Assembly (NCBI GenBank): GCA_013813135.1 | Contig: JACCSF010000419.1 | Span: forward strand, 1 to 9,525 | Direction of reading: 5' to 3' | From: Thermoleophilaceae bacterium | Lineage (GTDB): Bacteria > Actinomycetota > Thermoleophilia > Solirubrobacterales > Thermoleophilaceae | DNA: 9,525 bases | In this document: in pieces, positions 1 to 5,187 of the stretch | Layout of the letters: each line of letters starts with the position of its first letter | How positions within the stretch are numbered: position 1 is the stretch's first letter | Made by a program: the position numbers and the translations under genes | Notes under the pieces: generated by a model | Told to the model about the DNA's origin: nothing | The model's input: the letters and a program-made list of their open reading frames with translations, nothing else | Databases searched by the model: none

Positions 1-144
1 AGCGCGCGCCCAGGCAGGCGCGCGCGATTCAGCTCTATGGACCCTCCCGGACACTTCCCCCAAGTCGGTCAGGTGTGGTCATTCTCCGCAAAAGAAGGTG
101 ATTTGCTGGTGTTTCGGTCTCACGGCGGCCTGAGCGACCGCTTT
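1..144 (-). ncRNA. Candidate small RNA or 5' leader downstream of recX (unrecognised)
   Basis: This stretch lies after the recX stop, is less GC-rich than the genes around it, and shows no convincing coding frame. It begins at the predicted start site (a purine near 143-145) of the minus-strand promoter at 151-179 and ends in the 9-bp GC hairpin at 2-25. Read on the minus strand it can form several small hairpins: GGTC-type arms around 115-138, GCAAA/TTTGC arms (102-106 with 88-92), and an ACTT/AAGT stem with a GGGGG loop (53-65). A 15-codon reading frame (82 down to 35, beginning MTTPDRLGG) lies inside, but its GGAG is only one base from the ATG, so translation is doubtful. No known RNA family (tmRNA, RNase P, SRP, 6S, common riboswitches) was recognised. 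It could instead be the leader of an off-window gene, such as rny or miaB, which often follow recA-recX in related bacteria. Confidence 0.35.
2..25 (-). terminator. Strong GC hairpin, possible transcription terminator at the window edge
   Basis: A perfect 9-base-pair stem (GCGCGCGCC at 2-10 pairing with GGCGCGCGC at 17-25) encloses a 6-base loop. On the plus strand it is followed by GATTCAG, so there is no T-run in that direction. On the minus strand only one T is visible before the window ends, so a U-tract cannot be checked. It could end the minus-strand transcript predicted from the promoter at 151-179, or a transcript entering from the left. The stem is certain; the terminator role is inferred. 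Confidence 0.45.
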
Positions 145-150
145 CACATG

Positions 151-179
151 AGGGTAGCCGCGCGCCGGGTTGCTGGCAA
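151..179 (-). promoter_or_regulatory. Sigma-70-like promoter firing leftward after recX
   Basis: Read on the minus strand, TTGCCA (179-174) is followed by a spacer of exactly 17 bases and then TACCCT (156-151). This is a good match to housekeeping -35/-10 boxes with ideal spacing. The -35 box starts only 6 bases beyond the recX stop codon, so transcription here does not depend on the recA promoter. The start site would be a purine at about 143-145. The -10 box plus the next five bases (TACCCTCATGT, 156-146) recur exactly upstream of recA (1880-1870). Confidence 0.55.
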
Positions 180-185
180 GCCGTC

Positions 186-698
186 TCAGGCCGCTCGGCG
201 CGCGCCGCCGGCCCCGCCCTCGTGCCGGCGCACCGCCTCGTACGCGACCTCTGCCTCGTAGCCGCGCCGGACCAGCAGGCGCCATGCGCGGTCGCGATCG
301 CGGTCGTCACGCGGGGGCTGCACGCGCTGGGCGAGCACGAGCAGCGCCGTCTCCAGCTCGGCCTCGCGGCTGCGGTCGGCCACGGCCACCTCGATCAGGT
401 CGAGCGCGACGCCGCGGCGCTGCAGCTCACGGGCTATTCGCTCGGAGCCCCAGCGCTCCAGCTCGCGTTTGTCCTCGGCGAAGCGCTGCGCGTAGCGGGC
501 GTCGTCCAGGAAGCCGGCCTCGGTGAGCTCGGCCACGGCATCCTCGATCGCCTCGGGCTCCACGCGCTTGCGCTCGAGGAACGCGCGCAGCTCGGCCACC
601 GTTCGCTCACGGTGGCCGATCGCGCGGTAGCCGAGCTGGATGGCTCGTTCGCGGTCGCGGGCCGCGCGATCCTCTCTGTCTGCGCTCAGGTCGTCCAT
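186..698 (-). CDS. recX: RecX, regulatory protein of RecA
   Basis: The 170-residue product is RecX, which binds in the groove of RecA filaments and modulates (usually restrains) their growth and strand-exchange activity in the cytoplasm. The family hallmark GFLDDARYAQRFAEDK is at residues 62-77. The rest is a chain of short three-helix repeats, as expected, including the 'RERTVAELRAFLERK' repeat near 31-45 and the 'RGVALDLIE' type segment near 95-103. The length is normal for the family. ATG at 698-696 is preceded by a modest GGAG (709-706) with a 7-base spacer. The gene lies 24 bases after the recA stop on the same strand, so it is very probably co-transcribed with recA. The C-terminal tail (about residues 160-170) is Gly/Ala/Arg-rich and unlikely to be structured. 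The long open frame antisense to this gene is a GC artefact. Confidence 0.95.
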   Translation of the reverse strand: MDDLSADREDRAARDRERAIQLGYRAIGHRERTVAELRAFLERKRVEPEAIEDAVAELTEAGFLDDARYAQRFAEDKRELERWGSERIARELQRRGVALDLIEVAVADRSREAELETALLVLAQRVQPPRDDRDRDRAWRLLVRRGYEAEVAYEAVRRHEGGAGGARRAA

Positions 699-722
699 GA
701 CCGTGCTCCGCCGGGCGCGCGC

Positions 723-1844
723 CTAGGCCGCTTGGTCCTCTGCGGCCACATCCGGGGCATCCGGAGCGGCTTCCGCCTCGCCCACCTCGGGCGGCGGCAC
801 AGCCGCCAGCGGCGCCGAGGCCGGCTCCGCCCCGACCGCCTCGTAGATCTTGCGCTCGATCTCGGCGGTCACCTCGGGATGCTCGCGCAGGTAGCCCTTC
901 ACGTTGTTGCGGCCCTGGCCCATCCGCTCATCGCCGTAGGAGAAGAACGAGCCGGACTTCTGGACGATCCCGTGCTCGATGCCGAGGTCGAGGATGCAGC
1001 CCTGGCTGGAGATCCCGACGCCGTACTCGATGTCGAACTCGGCCTGGCGGAAGGGAGCGGCCACCTTGTTCTTGACCACCTTCACGCGCACCCGGTTCCC
1101 GACCGCCTCCGTGCCCTCCTTGAGGGTCTCGATGCGGCGGATATCGAGGCGCTGGGAGGCGTAGAACTTGAGCGCGCGGCCGCCGGGCTGGGTCTCCGGC
1201 GAGCCGAACATCACGCCCACCTTCTCGCGGATCTGGTTGGTGAGCAGGCAGAGGGTGTTGGCGCGGTTGAGATTGCCGGCGAGCTTGCGCATCGCCTGCG
1301 ACATCATCCGGGCCTGCAGGCCGACCGACTGGTCGCCCATCGCCCCCTCGAGCTCCACCTTCGGAGTGAGCGCCGCCACCGAGTCGATCGCGACGATATC
1401 CACCGCGCCGGAACGGATCAGCATGTCGGCGATCTCGAGTGCCTGCTCGCCGTGGTCGGGCTGGGAGACGAGCAGCTCGTCGACGTCCACTCCGATGCGC
1501 TTGGCGTAGGCCGGGTCCATGGCGTGCTCGGCGTCGATGAACGCACAGATGCCGCCCATCTTCTGGGCGCTGGCAAGGACGTGGTAGACCAGCGTGGTCT
1601 TTCCGGAGGACTCCGGCCCGAACACCTCGACGATGCGGCCACGCGGAAGGCCCCCCACTCCGAGCGCGAGGTCGAGCGACAGGGCGCCGGTGGGGATGGC
1701 ATCGACCCGCACCTGGGCGCCCTCTTCCCCCATCTTCATGATCGACCCCTGCCCGAACTGCCGCTCGATCTGGCCGAGCGCGTTCTTCAACGCGGACTCG
1801 CGCGCCTGAGCGGCCTTCTGCTGCTCCTTGTCCATGTCCGCCAT
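723..1844 (-). CDS. recA: RecA, DNA recombinase and ATPase
   Basis: The 373-residue RecA forms ATP-dependent filaments on single-stranded DNA, drives homologous pairing and strand exchange, and acts as co-protease for LexA-type repressors. Visible landmarks are the Walker A GPESSGKT (76-83), the DAEHA segment with the catalytic Glu (104-108), Walker B VDIVAIDSVAAL (148-159), and DNA-binding loop L2 in the stretch NQIREKVGVMFGSPETQPGG (203-222). The C-terminal domain runs from about 270 to 335, followed by an acidic Ala/Glu/Asp/Pro tail (340-373). There is no intein or frameshift. The frame stays open upstream to 1991, but the start is placed at ATG 1844-1842 because the added residues are unlike RecA and GAGAGGA (1856-1850) sits 5 bases before this ATG. 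A second in-frame ATG at 1835 is possible. It heads a recA-recX operon and is divergent from the reductase gene, with a likely regulated promoter between them. Confidence 0.99.
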   Translation of the reverse strand: MADMDKEQQKAAQARESALKNALGQIERQFGQGSIMKMGEEGAQVRVDAIPTGALSLDLALGVGGLPRGRIVEVFGPESSGKTTLVYHVLASAQKMGGICAFIDAEHAMDPAYAKRIGVDVDELLVSQPDHGEQALEIADMLIRSGAVDIVAIDSVAALTPKVELEGAMGDQSVGLQARMMSQAMRKLAGNLNRANTLCLLTNQIREKVGVMFGSPETQPGGRALKFYASQRLDIRRIETLKEGTEAVGNRVRVKVVKNKVAAPFRQAEFDIEYGVGISSQGCILDLGIEHGIVQKSGSFFSYGDERMGQGRNNVKGYLREHPEVTAEIERKIYEAVGAEPASAPLAAVPPPEVGEAEAAPDAPDVAAEDQAA

Positions 1845-1849
1845 GTCAG

Positions 1850-1856
1850 TCCTCTC
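1850..1856 (-). promoter_or_regulatory. Ribosome binding site fixing the recA start
   Basis: On the minus strand GAGAGGA lies 5 bases before ATG 1844. It is one of the clearest Shine-Dalgarno sequences in the window and supports this start over the open but unlikely N-terminal extension. Confidence 0.75.
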
Positions 1857-1874
1857 GAAAGCTCTGGAAACATG

Positions 1875-1904
1875 AGGGTAAGAAGCGAATCGGACGTCAT
1901 TCGC
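1875..1904 (-). promoter_or_regulatory. Probable recA promoter with overlapping inverted-repeat operator
   Basis: Minus-strand TACCCT (1880-1875) is a plausible -10 box. It puts the start site near 1868 and leaves a leader of about 24 bases that contains the recA ribosome binding site. No good TTGACA-like -35 box lies 17 bases upstream. Instead a perfect inverted repeat GCGAAT-N8-ATTCGC (1885-1904) covers about -17 to -36, the usual place for a repressor site or for an activator replacing the -35. It is not the actinobacterial LexA box (GAAC-N4-GTTC). With 8 bases before the -10, a GTCnG core partly resembles the mycobacterial PafBC/RecA-NDp motif, but the match is weak. The repeat is seen; its function is inferred. 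Confidence 0.45.
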
Positions 1905-1929
1905 CCCACCGGGATGTGATTGGATCGCA

Positions 1930-2433
1930 GTGACCGTGTACGCCTTCCGGCAAGCCAACTGGTTCCGTCGACTGATGCGGCTCTCAGGCACCGTGCCGCC
2001 GATCTCCTGGTTCTACGCCCGCACGCTGCACCACACCGACCGGACGGTCTACCGGCTGACCAAAGGGCGCGCGACCTTCGCCTCATGGGTCACCGGCCTC
2101 CCGATCGTCATGCTGACGACGACGGGCGCGAAGAGCGGGCGCCGGCACACGCTGCCGCTCGTGGCGCTTCCGGACGGCGACCGCGTGGTGATCATCGCGT
2201 CCAACTACGGCCAGGACCGGAACCCGGCCTGGTACTACAACCTGCGCGCCAACCCCACCGCGACGATCGTCTTCGAGGGCGTTGAGCGTGAGGTGAAGGC
2301 CCGCGAGCTCGAGGGCGAGGAGCGTGAGCGCCACTACGCGCGCGGGATCGAGATCTATCCGGGCTGGACCCAGTACCGCAGGCGCGCCGCGCACCGGCAG
2401 ATACCGGTAATGGAGCTGACGCCGGCGGGGTAG
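1930..2433 (+). CDS. Deazaflavin (F420)-dependent nitroreductase family protein
   Basis: This 167-residue protein belongs to the split-beta-barrel Ddn/FDOR-A family (actinobacterial F420H2-dependent quinone or nitro reductases). The typical blocks are present: LTTTGAKSGRRHTLPL (62-77), the phosphate-contacting TGxKSG segment, then VVIIASNYGQDRNPAWYYNLRANP (within 86-109), the GG/N-P-W signature of the family. The C-terminal part (120-160) is a charged helix ending in a Tyr/Arg-rich stretch. Family knowledge suggests it uses reduced F420 to reduce quinones or similar acceptors near the membrane; the physiological substrate cannot be told from sequence. The start is GTG 1930, with only a weak GGA in front; GTG 1936 is an alternative. 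It is alone on the plus strand, divergent from recA and convergent with thpR, so it interrupts an otherwise minus-strand housekeeping cluster. Base composition matches its neighbours. Confidence 0.85.
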   Translation: MTVYAFRQANWFRRLMRLSGTVPPISWFYARTLHHTDRTVYRLTKGRATFASWVTGLPIVMLTTTGAKSGRRHTLPLVALPDGDRVVIIASNYGQDRNPAWYYNLRANPTATIVFEGVEREVKARELEGEERERHYARGIEIYPGWTQYRRRAAHRQIPVMELTPAG

Positions 2434-2434
2434 C

Positions 2435-2575
2435 TCACAGCCGCCGGCACACCTGCACCTCCGTCCGGTACCGCACGGTCACCGTGCCCGGGCCGGCCGG
2501 CGCCCGCGCCCGCACCCGCTCGCGTCGGCGGAGCGGGCGAAGCCCTGTGCGGCGGCTCGCTGGATCCTGGCCATG
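2435..2575 (-). other. Post-thpR segment with a coding signal that switches frame; possible broken small gene
   Basis: After the thpR stop (TGA, 2578-2576) an ATG follows one base later (2574-2572) and opens a 31-codon frame ending at 2479 (MARIQRAAAQGFARSADASG at its start). Its first 25 codons are 23/25 G or C at the third position. From about 2513 the coding signal moves to another frame, the one thpR itself used: GTVTVRYRTEVQVCRRL then TGA at 2437-2435, with all of the last 26 codons ending in G or C. The two pieces would make a short protein of about 45 residues if joined by one frameshift. Read in the thpR frame, the region is a 46-codon open extension beyond the thpR stop. I do not recognise the product. 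It may be a decayed gene, a sequencing error or chance in GC-rich DNA. Confidence 0.3.
2474..2506. terminator. Hairpins in the convergent gap, possible bidirectional terminator
   Basis: The 13-base palindrome CACGGTCACCGTG (2474-2486) is followed at once by CGGGC (2489-2493) and GCCCG (2502-2506), a 5-bp stem with an 8-base loop. They sit between the convergent reductase and thpR genes, where a terminator is expected. Neither has a T-run on either strand, so intrinsic termination is uncertain, and the same bases also fall in the coding-like segment. Confidence 0.25.
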
Positions 2576-3118
2576 TCAAATCCCAAGCGTGGCCCGCGCG
2601 AGCGGCTCGTAGAGCGCGCCCTGCGGGCGCAGGACCGAACGGTAGAGCGTGAGCTCGGTCGCCGGAAACGGTTGCGCCGGTGGAGGCGGTGCTGCGGGCA
2701 GCCCGGGAACCCGGCGCTCCCGGCGCTTCACGCGCGCCAGGGTGACGTGCGGCCAGAACGGGCGCTTCTCGGGGCGGTACCAGCACCCGTCGGCGAGCGC
2801 TCGCGACATGTCGCCCTGGAGCGCGGAGGAGCGCCCATCCTCGTCCTCCAGGTCGAGCGCGAAGAGGCGCGGATCCCGAGGCGGCAGAGGCTTGACTGCG
2901 CCGGCCCGCAGCACCGGAGCTTGGCCCGCCGCCACCCCGAAGGCCGCCTGCGCGATCGCCTCCGCGGCCGCCTCGTCCTGCCAGCCCAGGAACACCAGCG
3001 TCACGTGCAGCGCCTCCGGGGCCACCGGGCGCAGGTCGTGACGGCCCTCCACCAGCGCATCGCGCCAGGCCGCCAGCTCCGACCGCGCCCGCGCGGGCAG
3101 GTCGAGCGCCACGAACAT
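2576..3118 (-). CDS. thpR: RNA 2',3'-cyclic phosphodiesterase (2'-5' RNA ligase family)
   Basis: This 180-residue protein of the 2H phosphoesterase superfamily hydrolyses 2',3'-cyclic phosphate ends of RNA to a 2'-phosphomonoester; members also show 2'-5' RNA ligase activity in vitro. Both catalytic HxTx motifs are intact: HVTL at 38-41 and HVTL at 124-127. The family N-terminus (MFVALDLP), the 'LRPVAPEALHVTLVFLGW' context and the C-terminal 'LTLYRSVL' strand (156-163) are all present, and the length is normal. The start at ATG 3118-3116 lies 17 bases after the cinA stop with no clear Shine-Dalgarno, so translation may depend on coupling to cinA. It is the last recognised gene of the ftsK-to-thpR block. 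A Pro/Ala-rich stretch (141-152) is an insertion in a variable loop. Confidence 0.93.
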   Translation of the reverse strand: MFVALDLPARARSELAAWRDALVEGRHDLRPVAPEALHVTLVFLGWQDEAAAEAIAQAAFGVAAGQAPVLRAGAVKPLPPRDPRLFALDLEDEDGRSSALQGDMSRALADGCWYRPEKRPFWPHVTLARVKRRERRVPGLPAAPPPPAQPFPATELTLYRSVLRPQGALYEPLARATLGI

Positions 3119-3135
3119 GCGCGCGCGGGGCCCGC

Positions 3136-4413
3136 TCAGATCTCGAAGTCCTCCCCGCGCAGCACCCGGCGCAGCAGGTGCATGCCAACCGTCGTGGAGC
3201 GGTCACGCACCTCGGCGCGGTCGCCGGGCAGGCGCGCGTCGCGCACGAGCTTCGACCCATCGGCCAGCTTCGCCGCCCAGCACACGTACCCAACCGGCTT
3301 CGCCTCCGTGCCTCCCCCCGGCCCCGCGACTCCGGTGATGGCCACCGCCGTGTCGGCCTCGAAGCGCGCCAGCGCGCCGTCCGCCATCACCTCCGCGACC
3401 TCCAACGAGACCGCCCCGTGGCGCTCGATCAGCGCCGGACCGACTCCCAGGAGCGACGCCTTCGCCTCGTTCGAGTAGCCGACCACGCCCCCGGCGACGT
3501 GCGCCGAGGAACCCGGTCGCTCCGTCAGCCGCGCGGCCATCAGCCCGCCGGTACACGACTCGGCCACCGCCACCCACCGCCCTGCGAGCAGCTCCGCGAC
3601 CTGGTCGTCGACGCTCGATCCGTCCGTGGAGAACAACGAGCGCTCGTGGCGCTCCGCGATCAGGGCGCGCACCGCGTCCCATGCCGGCTGCGCCGCGGGC
3701 TCCCAGCGCGTCACCACCTCGACCTCGGCACGCCGCAGGCACGTGGTGATCTCGAGCTCGTCGAAGCCCTCGACCTCCGCCTCCGCCACCCGCAACGTCT
3801 CGGCGATCTCCGACTCCGGCATCCCGAACAGGCGCAGCGTCTGCTGCTCGTAGCTGGTGCGGCCGCCGATCGCCTCCTGGAACGCCTCCGTCTCGACCGC
3901 CTCGGGCCACATGGCGTGCAGCTCCCGCGGCGGCCCGGGCAGTACCACGATCGTCGGCTTGCCGGGCACCACGAGGCCGGGCGCGGTTCCTGCCGGGTAG
4001 ATCACGTGAGCCCCCTCTGGCACGAGCGCCTGCTTGCGGTTGGCTGCCCGGACGGCGTCGAAGTCGAGGTGGCGGAAGCGCTTCATGAGCGGCCGCAGGA
4101 TGTCCGCGATGCGCTCCTCGAGATCCTCGTCGAGGGAGAGCTGACGCCCGCTGAACTCGGCCACCATCTCGATCGTCAGGTCGTCCGCGGTGGGCCCCAG
4201 CCCGCCGCTCGTGATCACGAGGTCCACGCCCTGCTCTCTCATGAAGGCCAGCTGGGCGGTCATGTCCTCGGGGCGGTCGCCGCAGATCGTGATGTGGGCG
4301 AGCTCCACGCCGAGCTCGAGCAGCCGGTCGGACAGCCAGGGGCCGTTGCGGTCGCGCACGCGGCCGGTCAGCACCTCCGTGCCGGTCACGACGATGCCGG
4401 CGCGGGCCGCCAT
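3136..4413 (-). CDS. cinA: CinA, competence/damage-inducible protein with nicotinamide-nucleotide amidase domain
   Basis: This is a full-length two-domain CinA of 425 residues. Residues 1-170 form the MoaB/MoeA-like (COG1058) domain, with VVTGTEVLTGRVRDRN (8-23), TSGGLGPTADD (68-78) and LPGPPREL (158-165). Homologues show ADP-ribose pyrophosphatase activity for this half. A linker (about 170-265) leads to the PncC-type nicotinamide mononucleotide deamidase domain (about 268-420), with ESCTGGLMAARLTERPGS (285-302), VVGYSNEAK (310-318) and AITGVAGPGGGT (358-369). The active-site Ser286 and the following Cys-Thr-Gly-Gly are intact. The role is recycling NMN, the by-product of NAD-dependent DNA ligase, to nicotinate mononucleotide. 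The ATG shares one base with the stop of the upstream RodZ-like gene (TGATG), so the two are translationally coupled. The location near recA, and a link to competence or damage, are known from other bacteria. Confidence 0.97.
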   Translation of the reverse strand: MAARAGIVVTGTEVLTGRVRDRNGPWLSDRLLELGVELAHITICGDRPEDMTAQLAFMREQGVDLVITSGGLGPTADDLTIEMVAEFSGRQLSLDEDLEERIADILRPLMKRFRHLDFDAVRAANRKQALVPEGAHVIYPAGTAPGLVVPGKPTIVVLPGPPRELHAMWPEAVETEAFQEAIGGRTSYEQQTLRLFGMPESEIAETLRVAEAEVEGFDELEITTCLRRAEVEVVTRWEPAAQPAWDAVRALIAERHERSLFSTDGSSVDDQVAELLAGRWVAVAESCTGGLMAARLTERPGSSAHVAGGVVGYSNEAKASLLGVGPALIERHGAVSLEVAEVMADGALARFEADTAVAITGVAGPGGGTEAKPVGYVCWAAKLADGSKLVRDARLPGDRAEVRDRSTTVGMHLLRRVLRGEDFEI

Positions 4414-5162
4414 CAGGCGCAGGGACGCTCGCCGAGCGGCAGTGACTTCATCGAGCGCGGAGTGAACACGAAGCCGACGGGGTCGGGGCCAGGGTCGACC
4501 TGCACCGGCTTCCCGTTCAGGGTCAGCTGCACGTCCGTCTTGCCGAGGTTCAGGCGCAGCCGGCGCCCGCGGAAGGTCCGCGGCGACTCGAGGATCCCCT
4601 CGAACGTCACGTCGGTCCCGGGGCCCGTGTCGAGGCAGACGTAGACCTGGTTCGACGGGACGATGCGCAGCCTCACCCGGCGCGGGCGCTTTGGGCGCTC
4701 CGGCTTGGTCTCCGTGGTGGGCTGCGTCTCCGTGGTCGTCTCCCCTCCCGCCCGCTTGCCGGGGTCCTCGTCGTCACCGCCCACCAGCCCGATCACCAGC
4801 AGGGCGCCGACCACGGCCAGGACCGCAAGCCCGATCAGGACCCAGGGGCCACGGGGCGCGCCGCCACGACGGCGATCCCGGGCCACCGCCGTCGGGCCCA
4901 GCTGCTTGAGGTGCTCCACGTCGTCGCGCGATTCGTAGGTCGCGCGGTACTCCTCGACCAGCACCTGGGGATCGAGCCCGAGCGCCTCCGCGTACGTGCG
5001 CAGGAAGGTCTTGACGAAGGTCGGGCCGGGCAGCATCCCGAACTCCTCGTTCTCGAGCGCCCGCAGGTACTTGGCGCGGATCTTCGTCCGTGACTCGACA
5101 TCCGCGATGTCGAGGTGCTGCCGCATTCGCGCCTCGCGGAGGGTGTCCCCGATGGTGGGCAT
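4413..5162 (-). CDS. RodZ-like membrane protein with N-terminal helix-turn-helix
   Basis: This 249-residue single-pass protein has the RodZ layout. Residues 1-75 form an Xre-type helix-turn-helix (MPTIGDTLREARMRQHLDIA start, 'TKIRAKYLRALENEEF', 'PGPTFVKTFLRTYAEALGLD'), which in RodZ binds MreB rather than DNA. Residues 80-104 are a basic juxtamembrane stretch, and 105-128 are one hydrophobic helix (WVLIGLAVLAVVGALLVIGL region). A Thr/Glu/Pro/Lys-rich linker (135-162) precedes an extracytoplasmic beta-rich domain (163-238) like the RodZ C-terminal (DUF4115) domain. The only cysteines, C176 and C248, are both outside the membrane and could pair. The expected role is cell-shape and elongation-machinery organisation. 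The start is chosen because xxIGxxLREAR is the family N-terminus. No Shine-Dalgarno is visible; a hairpin occupies the gap to ftsK. The gene is coupled to cinA downstream. Confidence 0.85.
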   Translation of the reverse strand: MPTIGDTLREARMRQHLDIADVESRTKIRAKYLRALENEEFGMLPGPTFVKTFLRTYAEALGLDPQVLVEEYRATYESRDDVEHLKQLGPTAVARDRRRGGAPRGPWVLIGLAVLAVVGALLVIGLVGGDDEDPGKRAGGETTTETQPTTETKPERPKRPRRVRLRIVPSNQVYVCLDTGPGTDVTFEGILESPRTFRGRRLRLNLGKTDVQLTLNGKPVQVDPGPDPVGFVFTPRSMKSLPLGERPCA

Positions 5163-5164
5163 GC

Positions 5165-5187
5165 GGCGCTTATTCTGTCGAAGCGCC
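5165..5187 (-). promoter_or_regulatory. Stem-loop between ftsK stop and the RodZ-like start
   Basis: GGCGCTT (5165-5171) and AAGCGCC (5181-5187) form a perfect 7-bp stem with a 9-base loop. On the minus-strand message it begins inside the ftsK stop codon and ends 2 bases before the RodZ-like ATG, where a ribosome binding site would normally be. No U-run follows, so a terminator is unlikely. A role in translation control or mRNA processing is inferred. Confidence 0.4.

Noticed and set aside
35..82. 15-codon leader peptide on the minus strand as a firm gene
   Set aside because: The GGAG lies only one base from the ATG and there is no supporting family; it is kept only as a remark under the RNA candidate.
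79..285. Small minus-strand frame overlapping the recX 3' end and the downstream gap
   Set aside because: Most of it is a second frame within recX. The rest ends in the candidate RNA region with poor codon bias and no ribosome site.
1885..1904. Standard actinobacterial LexA (SOS) box ahead of recA
   Set aside because: The repeat has GAAT/ATTC half-sites separated by 8 bases, not GAAC-N4-GTTC; it is reported only as an unidentified inverted repeat.
222..1919. A 565-codon plus-strand open frame antisense to recX and recA
   Set aside because: It mirrors the real genes on the other strand; very high GC with rare stops gives long antisense frames. Its composition (His/Leu/Arg/Ala-rich) is typical of such shadows, and RecA and RecX are unmistakable.
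1845..1991. Extended recA N-terminus (49 more codons in frame)
   Set aside because: The added residues have no RecA likeness, would overlap the divergent reductase gene, and a good ribosome site precedes ATG 1844.
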